Position numbers and translations under genes: made by a program. Shown in pieces: positions 1 to 12,009 of a stretch of DNA of 64,000 nucleotides. The notes beneath the pieces are model-generated. The model had not been told where the DNA came from, searched no databases, and saw only the letters and a program-made list of their open reading frames with translations. The stretch's first letter is position 1, and every line of letters begins with the position of its first letter. The stretch is from assembly GCA_008694505.1 (NCBI GenBank), contig VZDJ01007747.1:32493039-32557038 (forward strand), read 5' to 3'. The DNA is from Cyanoderma ruficeps (taxonomy: Eukaryota > Chordata > Aves > Passeriformes > Timaliidae).

Positions 1-369
1 GATTTTATTTGTTGGGCCACTCTGGGATGAATCTGCCTTATTTCAGTAGAAACGTTTTTATTGAAGAAACTGGTAAGTTTTAAGTAGTCTTTGCATCTTA
101 AATAGTTACAGTACTAGACTTGAAAATTTTTTCCAGCTTTTCCTTTGGAGATAACAGTAAAATCTTGTATATGTCTTCTGAAGTCAAGTATTTTTGTGAA
201 TTTGTTTTTCTAGACAGTATTAATGCTTTTAGATTTGATCTTTAGTGATCTCTTGTTAAGAAATTGTGTTGATTCACCTATTTTTTTCATTATGCCTGCC
301 AGTATGCTTGAAACTTTGTAGAACTGGAGTAGCATCTTGATTAACCTGTCTGGATAATGACATAATTTA

Positions 370-1120
370 TGGACAGGCTGAATCAATCATCTGAGGCCAG
401 TTGTCTGCTCAATGAGATGAAGTGCCAGGTCCTGCCCTTTGTGTCACAACAACCCCAGGCAGTGCTACAGGCTGGGGACAGAGTGGCTGGAAAGCAGCCT
501 GGTGGAAAAGGACCTGGGTGTGCTGTGTGACAGTGACTGAACGTGAGCTAGCTGTGCCCGGGTGGCACCTGGTCTGTACCAGCAACACTGTGCCCAGGAC
601 CAGGGCAGTCACCTTTGTTCTTGGGACTGATGAGGCCACCCCTCAAATCCTGTGCTCACTTTTGGGCCCCTCCATGCAAGAAAGGTATTGAGGGGCTGGA
701 GTATACCCAGAGAAGGGCAGTGGAGCTGGGGAAGGGTCTGGAGCACAGATCTGTAAGGAGTGGCTGGGGTGGCTCAGCCTGGAGAAAAGGAAGCTCGGTG
801 GCAGTCTTCCCGCGCTTCACAGCCACCTGAAAGGAAGCTGTAGCCAGGTGGGGGTCGGTCTCTTCTCTCAAGTACCAAGAGAAAATGGCCTCAAGTTGCA
901 CCAGAGGATGCTTAGATTCGCCATTAAGAAAAAAATTCTTCGCTGAAAGGGTTTTCAAGCATTGGAAGAAAGAGCCGTGGGAAGTGGCATACCTGGAGGT
1001 GTTCAAAGTACGTGACACTTGCTGGTGTTAGTGGTAGGTTTGGCAGCGCTGGGTTAACAGTTGGATGTGATTATCTCAAGAGTCTTTTCTAACCCAAATG
1101 ATTCTCTGGTAATTCTGTAT
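370..1120 (+). mobile_element. CR1 LINE fragment (3' portion) in FBXL5 intron
   Basis: Recognisable CR1 text runs in the + direction: an AATGAGATGAAGTGCCAGGTCC-like block, GAAAGGAAGCTGTAGCCAGG, the accgt-like GCTGAAAGGGTTTTCAAGCATTGG, TGGAGGTGTTCAAAG, and the 3' end TGGCAGCGCTGGGTTAACAG then AACCCAAATGATTCTCTGG. It has no intact ORF; the 120-codon antisense ORF across it is a by-product. Typical of avian CR1 subfamilies with a 3' UTR of this kind. Confidence 0.85.
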
Positions 1121-2573
1121 GTGCATAATATGTTCAATATGACCTCATATAACAGTTAAAGGAGGAGAAAAAGATGTTTGACTTGAACATTGAGATGTCT
1201 TCTTGAATTACAGAATTCTCTGTTTGCTGCTGATACTTTTTACTGTCAGAAGAATGTAGTTCCTGCTTCATACTGAAAATGAGATGAGGCTGAGGTACTT
1301 GCAGCCTCCTGCTCAGGTGTGCTGCAGCACTTAGGGCTAATTAAAGCTTCTTGGAGTGGGAAGACTTCATGCATACCTGTGGTGTTTGCTGTAGTAATTG
1401 GAGGAATAGTGTGAGGTGCTGCTGGCATCGATTTGTCTCTCCTGAGATTTTTGTCCCCATTTGATGTTCTAGAGTACCAGCTATTCAGATGTCTCCTGTG
1501 GTTCTTCTGCCACTTTCACTCACCAGTGTTACCCTTCCTCAGGGTATGCTTCAGATATCTGGGCTTTGTGTTGGAGCTTGTTTCTCTTTGAGTGTTGCAG
1601 TGGACTTGTCCTGACAAATTTTGTTACATGCTGATTAGGTAGTGCAGTGTGTATTTTATGTGTTGCTGGTCTGGTTTTTTCATGACTCAGTAATACAGGA
1701 ACAAAGGGAGATTTGGTCACTGAGTCATGGCAAGGGTTTAATTGCATTGCTGGTTTCCCATTGGTGCTTTTTGGGTACAGATATTTTGGAGCTGAGAGTA
1801 CGTTGCAAAAAGTGCTTCTTGTAGTCCCAAGAATACTTGGAGTCCCTGGGGAAAGAGTGAAACCCCCTAATACAAACATGTACCAGTCTATTTATTTCCT
1901 GTAAGTTGTTACCTGATAGCTGGTTTTGTGGCCAGCAGTTCCTACTATTGCCTGCTGACAAGGAGAAGCTTGTACAGTGATGCTCTGAAGGCATCTTCAG
2001 GTTTACGTCCTGGCTTGAATCTGCAGTTTGGTGATTCAAGCCTAGTGGGTTTTTTTTTCAGGTGAGTGAGCTTGTTTCTGCTTGATCTTGGGCTGGCTGC
2101 TCTGTGAGCTTGCAGGGAAGAGAGCAGGGGCACGTGGAGTAATTGCTCAGGTGTGGTACATCCATGTGCCTGTTGCATCAGCAGCCAAATTCTCTTGCAC
2201 TCAGAGGAAAGCTAGAGAATTACATTTGAACAATAAGATGGTGTGTTGGCAGAGAGCTCTGCTGTCAGTCCTAGGAAAACACAAATTTGGGTTCCAAAAT
2301 AAGTTTAACGAAAAAAAGGGTCAAACTTTGGGAAGCATAATACACCAAACTTGGGAGTGTCATGTTTTACTGTGAGATGATTAATATACATCACCTTGGA
2401 AGAGCTGACAAAACCATTGGTATTTTTAAGAAGAATGGCTTTGTAGTTCTTTGAAATAGTTGGTCATCTCTGGTGTCATCCATGAAAAAAGTGGTTTCCC
2501 ACTGAAGTCTGTCTACAGGAATTGTTAGTTTATGTAGAAAATTTTCAGGTCTGTTGAATGGCTTCAGGGGTGA

Positions 2574-2600
2574 CCCCCCCCCCCCCNNCCCCCCCCCCCC
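2574..2600. repeat. Poly-C tract with two unresolved bases
   Basis: A run of C broken by NN at 2587-2588 lies 163 bases upstream of the FBXL5 exon acceptor. The Ns mark a homopolymer the assembly could not size, so the true length is unknown. The complementary strand is a G run. Confidence 0.9.
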
Positions 2601-2763
2601 TTTTTAAAAGAGAGTGTAGAAGTGCAAGGTTTGAAGCTTGGTGGTTCATTAGAGGTGTGTCTGTTGTCAGAGGTGCAGTGGGTCTGTGATGGGTGATGTC
2701 GTGGGGCACTGGTTGGTGCCAGGCCGGGCGGGCTCCTAACGCGTCTCTTCTGTGTGTCCACAG

Positions 2764-2912
2764 GGCACTGACTCTGGGAGGAGGACTGCCGCATTTGGAA
2801 CACCTGAACCTCTCGGGCTGTCTCACTGTAACTGGGGCAGGCCTGCAGGAGTTAGTTTCTGCATGCCCCTCTCTAAAAGATGAACACTTTTACTACTGTG
2901 ACAACATTAACG
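2764..2912 (+). CDS. FBXL5: FBXL5 penultimate coding exon (terminal LRRs)
   Basis: 149 bp between an acceptor ending ccacag at 2763 and a donor gtaatg at 2913. It begins on the last base of a codon and then reads [18 protein letters not shown]..., ending CDNIN plus the first base of Gly. It contains one canonical leucine-rich repeat, [20 protein letters not shown], and the first of the four cysteines (YYC) reported to bind the [2Fe-2S] cluster of the human protein. Confidence 0.95.
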
Positions 2913-5900
2913 GTAATGTCTTTCTATGAAAATGTGATGCTTTTCTGGGGAGTGATGCTCGGTGTAGGGGCTTTTTAAAAGAAAAAGAACCACTAAAACC
3001 TCACCTTTTTTTAATGTCTGTGTAGGACTGAGTTTCACAGAAAAATTACAAAATTATGACTGTTTAAATCAGTTTAACCTCACATTTCGGGATTTTTTTT
3101 TTTGTTGTGACACTACTACAGTTATGTATTACTTAGGAAAGCATTTTTAGTGCCTGTATCTCTTAACTTGGTTTAGCATAACTAATAGGGGTAGAATGTA
3201 GGTCTCCATATAGCTGCTGTTACACACTTGCCCTGTCCATATCTCCACTCTAAACCATGCAGTTGTATGTTTTCTGTAGGGTCATAACCTCAGACAGAGG
3301 CTGCATTAGATTGGTACCAAAGCAGGGATTTTTAGGAAACCAGTGACCTGTGTTTTGCCATGCAAACCTCCCATATTGCACTAGTTGTGGTATAGGATAT
3401 TTTTGATTCTACCATCACATGTCCTTACAGAAAATGTAATTCATTTTTTTTCTGGTTTTGCTTGAGTGAGATACTTAGGGATGAATCTAAGCTGGAGAAG
3501 GATCTGTATAAATGCATAACATCTGTTCATGGTGCAAGTCTTTTCAGTGTTTACTACACTGGAATTCAGTCTATTAAGTCCAGTAAGCATTCCTAGTATT
3601 AGAGGCGAGAAGCGTGGTGTGACTGGTATTCTGTGTGTGAATTTAAAACAGGTAAGTGCAACAGAAGGCAAGGGAGAAAGAAGATGATAACCAAGTTCAC
3701 AGGCCTGTACAGGCTAATTGTGTGTAAACGGAAATCGCATTACCTGGTAGTTCATGGTGTGCAGCTCAATAATTTGCACCTGTATTGAGATGCAGCCCCA
3801 GTCTGGGTACCAGATGCCAGAGCTTTGGTAGTGCAAGTAAATCTGTACTGATATTTAGGTATTCAAGCCATTGAAATCAATACAAGATGATACACTTGGA
3901 TTGGATTGCAGTATTAGAAATGAGAGTATTAAATCTTATTTTGTTTCCCTAATTTTTGCACTTACGCACTTTTTTGACACTGCCTTTTTCTTTTGTGACA
4001 CTTGCATTTTGTTCCTTGCATTCCTTGCATTCTATCTAGACTACAGCATTTAAAAATCTATTTTCTGTTGTCTTTCATTTCCACCTGAAAAATTTAAGGT
4101 TCTTTTTTAAAAATCCTTCACTGACTCTTTTTCCTTCGTTAGGCTGAGTTTAAAGATGTCTTCAAAGACCAGTTAGAAGCCTTATCCTTTTATGTCTGAT
4201 TGCTTGCTACTTTTCCTCTGTTTGTACTTCTGTCAGTAATACCAGACATAATTTGTCCTTAGACATTTCTGTTTTTCATCTTGTCCCTATAAAATACACC
4301 ATAATGTCCTTGTACTAGTTTACAATGCCCAAATCTGTGTGTGAGTCCTCCACTTTAAAGCTTGGCTGTTTCATAGTGTCCTCAAGAAATTACTTAAATT
4401 TAAACAGAATATTTTTGAATTGTTCTGTAAAGTTGTCTGATCCTCTTCCTGTTTATTTCCTTCCTTTTACTGCCTGCTGCAATCTGTGAGCCTGTAAGCT
4501 CTGCTTGGTTCTCTAAAGCATCATGCATGCCTTTAAATCAACAGCTACTCCTGTAGAGAGAAATGCACAGGACAGTGAGGCTGTAATGGTCTGACTTCTT
4601 ACATCTGTTGAGAAATAGTGTCTTCTCAGAAGTTTATGGCTTTAGGGAAAGTAGCCTTTATGAATGAACCCCTGCAGTTTTGTCTGGATTTTGTTCCTTG
4701 TATTTTCAATCAAACTTCATTGTGATAGAGTTGTTCAGTGTGAAACTGATGCCTTATTCCATTCTGTGGGCAGCAGGATTCCTACAACAGCTGTTTCTGT
4801 ATCATTTGGCATTTCTAAAGTAACTAGGGAAAGCAATAGCTGTTTCATTTAAATTAATCCATATCTGAAGCTGTTTATTTCCACATTTACAGATTGTATT
4901 ACTAACTGCTGCACAAAGTTTACCGATCTGTAAGCATGTACAGAATAATTTCATCATTTTCTTTGCCCACCAGCTTATCAGTGATTATTTTCAGGGAAGG
5001 AGGTGTATTCTGGGATCAGAGGTTGGAAAACCTGTCGGTCTTGCAGAAAAAAAACCGGAGCCAACAGCATGGAATTTAGCCATCTATGAATAATAAAGAT
5101 ACAACTTTGTCATCTGCTGATGAATAAGGGCTGTAGTTTTACCTGCAGCTTATTTTCAGATTTTATTTTTCCCATAAACACTTAAGCCTGATGGGACCCC
5201 TTACACACAAGCCAGCTTCATTGAAATTTCTTTATGGAGGGCTTAATGCACATGTTTGCTAGGCACATTGATTGCAATTTTTGTATTTTCAGCAGGTGCT
5301 GTTCTACCTTTTTAGTAGAGCAAGACTAGAAAGTTAGAGCAGCTATGGTGAGGTAGTTGGGTTTGAGTCTGACTGCTGTTGCACACCAGTTACATGGTAC
5401 AGTTTTATGACCAGAAATGATGAATTTCCATTCACTTCCAGATCTGTTTTGTGGTTTTTTACTGTTAGTTTCACTTCAGTTTTTGATTAGCATAGTAACA
5501 TTTAGGAACCCTTATGTTTTTCACAATGCTGGAGACTTGGAGTTAGATAACCCTCAGCTGCAGCTGAAAACAAATCTGTCAGCGTACATCACTTCTAATG
5601 GCTGGTTTCATTTGTCTAAAACAAATTTGGTTGTGGATCACACCGCACTTGGCAAGAAGAGTTTAATGTGTGAGTTAGATCTTGCCACTGAGTTCTTATT
5701 TTCCTAAGGCTGTTTTGCCCAGCTGTGTCCATTCTTCTGACTCGTTTCTCTGTTTCAGAGCTTGGAGCGCTTTCAGCTATGGCATTAGAAAAATGGGGCT
5801 CCCTAATTTCTGCAGCAGTAGCTCTTTGCAGCATTTAACTATGAGTCAGTTTTTAGGATTTTCTTTTAATTATGTAGTCCTCAGGTTCTGTAATTGAAGA

Positions 5901-8900
5901 AATAGGGCATTAATGAAATAAAGTTTGATTCTAATGATTCGTTCTTCCAGCATTTAAAGTGTCACTGGCCATGGTTGATCTGTCTTTCAGCAGTCAAGCC
6001 AAGACTTTGCAAGTTCTTTTAAGGTATACTGTGTGCAGACTTCTGTGGGAACACAGTGTTCTAAGAGTTAGGTCTCAGTCTAAAGTCTACAGATTACCAG
6101 TGTACTCACAAATCTCTGAAAGGATATTATATGGTGGTGGCAGCCAGTCGCCCTGGCAGGAGTGATTCTTTTACCATGGTCTTGGTCCATATTGTCATGT
6201 ATTCTTGGTGGAATGCCAAACTTCATTCTAGGGAATTCTGACTAATTTTTCTTCCACTAGTACATGTAACAAAACAGAGTAATCAGATAGCTCTGCTCCT
6301 CTCCTGCATTACCAAACATGTTTATATGTTCACCACAAGTAAACAGACCTCACCTCTATTCTGAGTCCCCTAAGCATCTGAGTAATCAGATGTACATGTA
6401 AAGGGCATTACAGTAATCCAGTTTAGAAGCAACTAAACCAGTAACGTAGACTATGGCAGCTTAGATGAGAATCTGATTAACTTTGCTTTCCCAGGTGAAC
6501 CCAAAACACATTTAATTTAGCACTTCACTTCTAGCACTTACTGAGCCTTCACAGTTAGAGGAACCCTTGTGAAATATGCATCTCCTTATGAGCCACTGCA
6601 TGTGCTGTTCCTTCCCCACACTTCCATCACATGTTGTTTTAAAAGACTACATTTTGGGCTCCCTGTTATGTCCAGCAGCGATGGTATCTGGCTTATCCCT
6701 GTCAAGATGTTTTATTACATGAGCCAGAACCTGACACTGCAAACAGCCAGTGGTTGCTTGCTCTACCTGCCCATCAAAACTCAACGTTCATTCAAAATCA
6801 TCAGCTGATCCTCAAAGTGTGCAGAGTCTGAAATTGCTGTATGGAGCAGTGTCCTCCTAGATAAACAGTGCACTGCTAACTGGGCTGTGCTGAAAGCAAT
6901 ACTGGGTAAATGAAGATGGAACATAGTGGAACAGGTTGCCTGGAATGGTGGTGCAAGACTCATCCCTGGACACATTTGGGGTCAGGCTGAAAGGGGTTTC
7001 TGAACAACCTTATCTGGTTGAAGATGTGCCCGATTTATTGCAAGGGGGTTGAAACTAGATGACTTTTAAAGGTTCCTTCCAACTCACGATATTCTGTGGA
7101 AGTGATTCATCTTCACTCTTAGGTTGAAATGACCATCACACTGGACAATATGAAAGGAATATATTCAGTTACCCTATTCCTTAACCTAATACATCAGTGA
7201 GGTGAGAGGAATTGGAGACTTCATATACAGAGTGTTCTTTTGGTAAGATTAAAGAGGCCATTTGAATTTAAACAGAGAGAATTCTAAAAGTCTAGTCCAA
7301 ATGAGGTCAGTAGCAAAGTCAGAGGGGACATCAGAGGTTATGAAGCCAAAGAGGTAGAGCCAAAAGTCAGTGGTGGTAAATAAAGCTAGGGAAACAAGCC
7401 CAGTGTCTGTGGCTATCAAAAGTAAAGGCATTTGAATTTTGCTGTCTGTATCAAATGTAAAAAAGAACAAACTAAGGAGCACTAGGGATTTTATAGAGGA
7501 GGTAAATTACTTGTGATGGAGGAGATCAACTGACATGTCAAACCATAAATAACTCAAACGAAGATAACCTTACTGTTAACACAACCATTAAGGATACTTA
7601 CTACCTTGTTATAATAAGAGCATAAAATACCCTCCAAATTATGGGAATCGCCCGTATATGCTAAGAAAGAGTATGGGGAGGGCAGATTTCAGATGTGGTT
7701 GAACCCCGAATGTTTTATTTTATCAGAATTCTTTATTACAGGCTATAAAGGAAAGTTAGTGATGGTATGAGGATTAGACATGGGGCAAGAAATGCAGTGG
7801 GGGAAGAAGGGTGAAATTTCACTGTGATGTGCTTAATGTCATTTGTAAGTCAGTGCCTAATAAATTGGGAAATGAACATGCAAGCTTTTCAGATGGTCCA
7901 ATTTACTTAGAAGTATCCAAGTTTTTCAGATCTTAAGTTGCTGTAAGAGTGGTTTAAATACTGAAAGCTAACTAAAGGATAGGAAGAAAGGGAAAGGCTT
8001 AATGGTCACTGTTCAGGAGAGGAATCTGGGAGGCGACAACTTTCTCCCTGTTCCCCTCCCAAGAGTTCTGTGCTGAGATCAGTCTTACTCAGCATTTCCC
8101 TTGTGTTGTGGTGTAAGAAATGCACACAGTAATTTCCATGTTTTTGAGTGGTGCTGTGTGGTCTTGAAGTAATGATACTGATGCTGATGATTTCCAGAAG
8201 GACATCTAAGAAGGTTCACTATAGCTGTATGTGTTGTTGAAGGTCTGGGTGGCTGGGAATAACAAACTGTGATTGCATGAAACTGAATTCAGAGCTGGCA
8301 GTTGCAGTGTGGAGATAATGATTTCAGAGAGCTGTTGGTGCTAATTCTGAGATGTTTCCTATTTGCAGCAGCAGCCAAAAAAGCCACCAATGTTATCATC
8401 GTCAGGGTGGTGAGAACAAGATAGAGGGTGCTGTGCTTGGTCCTGGAAGCCTTGGGGCACTCACATGTGGAGACTGCATGCGGGTTTGGTCTCCCCATCC
8501 TGAGGAGAGTATACACTGGAGTTACAGAAGATACAGAAGAGGCCTTCTAAAATGTTAGGGAACTGAACACTCAAAAGGCTGGATGTTTCAGTCTGGGAAT
8601 GAGACAGCTGAAAAGGGGGCATGACTGTTTACAGAACTGGGAAAGCAGTAGATGAGGTCAACGTACAGTGGTAATTCTCCAAATTTTGCAGTGTTAGAAC
8701 TTGGGCACTGGGTGAACCTGGTAGGCAATTTAAAGCAGATGCACAGTGTAGTGAACTTCTGGAACTTGGTCCTGTGGAAGGAGATTTAAAAAGAGGTTAA
8801 AAACCTGCATGCACAACTGAGCCATAAACAAATACTGAAGGAAATGGACTTCAGTATCCCTGATGCAACAGTTAGGGTTGCTGGAAAAACAGAAGTGTGC

Positions 8901-10586
8901 CATGATAGGCTTTTATCATGTCCCTGGACACCACTTGCTGTTGCCAGTGGTGAAGGTAGCGTTAGATGGAGCATTGCTCAGACCTAGAAGTTTGTATGTT
9001 CCAGTTAGTAGCAAAATGAGCAAGAAAAGGACGGAAAACAATATCGAAGTATACTGAGAATTCCCTTCTTTGGGATGTTGTGGTTCTGTATATTTTGTCA
9101 TCAAGCATTTTGCTAGAAATGTGACAGTTGGTTCAGCATCACTGCTATGCTGCATAGCTGTGGCAATGCTGGGGAAGGTCAGCTATGACTTGGAAAATGC
9201 TGCTGCACAGAACATGCTCTGCTAAACCTGCTGTTCAGAAGCACCGAGCCTCCTTTCTAAAGAACTTATGAAGAAGCTTTCAAACTCTAGCTCGTAAGTG
9301 ATGTGGAGGAACAAAACTTAGTTCAGGTGCATAAAAAGATTTAAAAAGGAAAATGAGTTTATTGACCAATGAAAAGTTCACTGTCCTTTAACTATAGTCT
9401 TGCATTGTAGTTTCAGATTTTCTTTATTCAGTCTCATGTATCTTATTTACAGTATAGAGTATTGCTTATTGGTGTGTGGCGTGAAGTAGGAAGCTGGTTT
9501 TAAGACCCCAGATTCTTGGAAGTTAATTATGACTTCATTGTTGAAGGAGGTAAAGTCAGATACGGCATGGTGCCCTGGTTCATTAAAAGATTTTGTTAGA
9601 ATTTATAAATACATTAAAAACACCTGAAGTATCTGTTGATTTGTTTCTCATACAAATAGGGGAAATTGTGTTGTCCTGGTTAGGTGTTCACCAGCTTGTT
9701 TGAGCTGGCTCAGCAAACCCACTTCCAGTTTTTTTTGGGTGCCAGGGTTCAGCCAGCCTGAGTGTAAATGGGTCTCAAAGCAGGCATATGCAGGAAACAA
9801 AATCCTGTTTGAATAAATACAGTAATTTCTTATCTCATGGTCACTTTAACATTTTGAATGAAAGGGGTAAGTGAAGGTAAGTGGAGGTGGGTAGAGTTAC
9901 AGTGTTGGTTTGTACTGCCTGTGCTTGCAACTTGTTCTTTCTTTCTGAATGGCTCATTTTTAGCCTTATGGTTTCTGATGACTGCAGGGATGCTAAGGTG
10001 ATTCTCTCTTTAGTTTTTGAATTTCCAGTCAAGAATATATGAGAGTTTGGCCAACCATGAAGTGTTCATGGATAAAAAAAACCTTCCAGGCTAAAAAATT
10101 GTTTCCATTACCATATTTTGGAGGTTACGGTTTCTTTGGTAGTGTCATGATGTCATCATCTGAATTTGAAAAATGGGAATTAAAAATGCATTGTCAAAAA
10201 CACTCCATTCTGAAGCTATGGCACCTTAAGTAAAGTTGCTCATTTAGTGTTGCTCATGGTACTCCTGTGTAATTTTGGATGTGTTATCTTCATGGGACTA
10301 AGCTATGGGAAAAAATCTCTTGAAAAATACCTGTTTCAAGTGAGGTTTTTACACCGTGATAGTATTGACAGCGTTTCAGATTTCACGGTGCTGAATGAAG
10401 TGTAGTGCTTGTGAAAAATGAGACCTTTTCTGAATCACCAGTTTCTGAGAATAATGAATCTAAATAAGTGGCCTTTCCTTCTTTTCACATTTCTGTTGTT
10501 TTTGTGCAGGTCCTCATGCTGAAACCGCCAGTGGATGCCAGAATTTGCAGTGTGGTTTTCGGGCCTGCTGCCGCTCTGGCGAATGA
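2764..10586 (+). CDS. FBXL5: FBXL5, F-box/LRR protein 5, 3' part (last two coding exons)
   Basis: Partial gene, join 2764-2912 and 10510-10586. FBXL5 is the substrate receptor of an SCF E3 ubiquitin ligase that degrades IRP2 (IREB2) when iron and oxygen are available; an N-terminal hemerythrin domain, outside this window, senses iron. The visible part is the end of the C-terminal leucine-rich repeats ([20 protein letters not shown]) and the Cys-rich tail ending in [11 protein letters not shown] then TGA. This matches the mammalian C-terminus nearly residue for residue. Splice phase agrees: the first exon ends one base into a Gly codon and the second supplies the other two. The upstream exons lie before position 1. 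The gene runs toward CC2D2A and ends tail to tail with it, as in mammals. Confidence 0.96.
6900..7097 (+). mobile_element. CR1 LINE 3' end
   Basis: The + strand carries GGAACAGGTTGCCTGGAATG, then GGGGTTGAAACTAGATGACT and AAAGGTTCCTTCCAACTCAC followed by GATATTCTGTG: the canonical CR1 3' terminus. It is 5'-truncated and lies in the FBXL5 7.6-kb intron. Confidence 0.85.
7960..8960 (+). mobile_element. Old, diverged CR1 LINE (ORF2 end and 3' UTR)
   Basis: Heavily mutated, but blocks in CR1 order remain: ACTAAAGGATAGGAAGAAAG with TGGTCACTGTTCAGGA, then TTCTGTGCTGAGATCAGTCTT, GCAGCAGCCAAAAAAGCCA, GGTTTGGTCTCCCCATCCTGA, and a GGAACTTGGTCCTGTGGAAG-like block near 8760. It resembles the deep CR1 lineages shared with turtles and crocodilians rather than the younger avian subfamilies. 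It may begin near 7740. All reading frames are broken. Confidence 0.6.
10510..10586 (+). CDS. FBXL5: FBXL5 last coding exon (Cys-rich C-terminus)
   Basis: 77 bp of coding sequence after the acceptor tttgtgcag; the stop TGA is at 10584-10586. It encodes [24 protein letters not shown]. Cysteines at SGC and ACC correspond to the human [2Fe-2S] ligands C676, C686 and C687 (established knowledge, aligned by eye from the C-terminus). The exon lies 7.6 kb from its upstream partner and shows no frame damage. Confidence 0.96.
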
Positions 10587-11170
10587 CCGCTGACTTCTGA
10601 TCTTTCGGTCTACTTCATTTAGCTGAGCAGGCTTCCTCTCATGCACTTTACTTACAGTTCGCATCTTGTGTTAACCATCCTTGGAGTGAGACTTGTTATA
10701 CTAGCCTGACCCTGCCCACAACTTCAGAATCTTAATTATGAGTGTACTGTACAGTGTTGTAACAATCTCACAACTTCATTTGGCTTGAAGGGTGTTGGGC
10801 TTTATTTTACATAATTTGGGGAAGATGGGAAAATCTTCAATTTTTTTTTTAATGCCACTTTATTCCAGTTTTGGCACTTAAGTATACTATACTGGATTAT
10901 TTTGTGTTAGGTGACTTTCTTTTTATAATTTTGAATCCGTAAGTACAATATAAACCTCTGCAGGAAAACTGAATTGTTTGCATTTGGGTAACAATTATAC
11001 ACCTTTAGGAGCCTGGTTTCTTCCCCTTTCCTCTCATCCTCAAGTTGTTCTTTATATTGCAACATTAGGGAAATTGCCACCTTCCTTTTGCATTTGGTTT
11101 TGTATTTGGGCTTGAAAGACATACTCAAATAAAACATTCCCACCAATAAAAAAATCTGTGCAGTGGTTGT
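10587..11170 (+). other. FBXL5: FBXL5 3' untranslated region (inferred extent)
   Basis: AT-rich sequence after the FBXL5 stop, without a long ORF in frame, ending at two close AATAAA signals. The end is inferred from those signals, since cleavage normally follows 10-30 bases downstream. A U-run lies at about 10841-10850. No conserved regulatory element was recognised. Confidence 0.7.
11128..11150 (+). promoter_or_regulatory. Tandem polyadenylation signals of FBXL5
   Basis: AATAAA at 11128-11133 and again at 11145-11150, followed within 15-40 bases by GT-rich sequence (tctgtgcagtggttgtat), the usual downstream element. They lie 540-560 bases past the FBXL5 stop on the same strand. Confidence 0.75.
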
Positions 11171-11495
11171 ATATCTGTGCTTTTAAAGTATGAAGTGCCA
11201 TGCCAGAGGTTGGGCAGGTGGGTGGGTGTCGTCATGGTTGCAGAGCTGTGAACTGTGCAGTATGTGTGGGGGTTTTGGTTTGGTTTTATGGTTACCATGA
11301 CTGTGCTAAGTTGCATTTTTGAAACAGCTTCCAAGGAAGTCAGTTTTCATTTATCTGGACTCTGAAAGACAGCAGTACATGTTCCCCGTTGCTTTAATAG
11401 TTAGAAAAATTCCTGTCTGTACAGTAGAGACTGGCAGGGAGCAGAAAATCTGTTGTGATGAGTGAAACCTGTGCTAGGAAGAGATGAGTAGTGCA

Positions 11496-11514
11496 TGAGT
11501 GTGTGTGTGTGGTG
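11496..11514. repeat. Short GT dinucleotide microsatellite
   Basis: The sequence GAGTGTGTGTGTGTGG is a short GT run of about seven units just downstream of the FBXL5 3' end. It is too short to call unusual. Confidence 0.7.
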
Positions 11515-12009
11515 GTATGGGGGAGAGCCCACTGTGTGAGGGATGAGTACTGTAGCCCAGGCTGTAAAATTCAATGGCCACCTGCTCATGGTTGGCGCAG
11601 TTGAAGGTAGTTTTTTTTCTCCTGCGTGATTTTTAGGACTGACAATACAAGCTAGTAATTTTTACCTGTTTTCCTAATTTGATAAATTCTAGTAGTATTT
11701 ATTTAGAACAGCAGTCAGGGTGACAGTAGCTTTCAAGATTCTTGGTGTCTGGGAAGTCTGTGCAGGCAGAGCTGGAAGTTAGGGTAAACTGCAAGTTTTG
11801 CCAACGTCTTGGTCACAGTAAATTGAAGAGTAAGGTAAGATAAACACTTGTGAGTGTAGACACAGCTGAGGATGGAATGAGCTGTAGATACATGGTGGAA
11901 TGAACTTGGGGAGATGTCATCAGTGTTCAGCAAAGTATCATGTGATGACTGTACTTTCTAGTAGGGCCTGTAGAAGGGAGGGAACCTGTGGCAGCATCCC
12001 CTGACTCAG

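Larger units (their letters stand above)
1..2763 (+). other. FBXL5: FBXL5 intron (upstream, partial)
   Basis: Non-coding on the FBXL5 model. It contains the CR1 fragment at about 370-1120 and the poly-C tract at 2574-2600. I saw no further exon with FBXL5 LRR homology here, and nothing else recognisable. Confidence 0.75.
2913..10509 (+). other. FBXL5: FBXL5 last intron, 7.6 kb
   Basis: Flanked by donor gtaatg and acceptor gtgcag. Its repeats are the CR1 end at 6900-7097 and the old CR1 at 7960-8960. Elsewhere it is AT-rich, with short stop-limited ORFs only. A stretch near 5117 (ctgatgaat) resembles a C box but has no convincing snoRNA context. Confidence 0.85.

Noticed and set aside
422..691. 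89-codon + strand ORF
   Set aside because: Part of the CR1 fragment; the frame is not that of the CR1 ORF2 and shows no protein homology.
656..1018. 120-codon minus strand ORF
   Set aside because: It lies entirely across the CR1 fragment, antisense to it, with no conserved motif; a by-product of the repeat.
2545..2826. Minus strand ORFs crossing the poly-C gap, with X residues
   Set aside because: They read through unresolved bases and antisense to the FBXL5 exon; not credible genes.
5112..5195. Possible C/D snoRNA (ctgatgaat, later ctga)
   Set aside because: No terminal stem, no internal C'/D' boxes, and the spacing is not convincing.
9670..9780. tgtcctggtt at 9676 resembling an LTR start
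   Set aside because: Only about ten bases match, with no further LTR-like sequence and no partner end.
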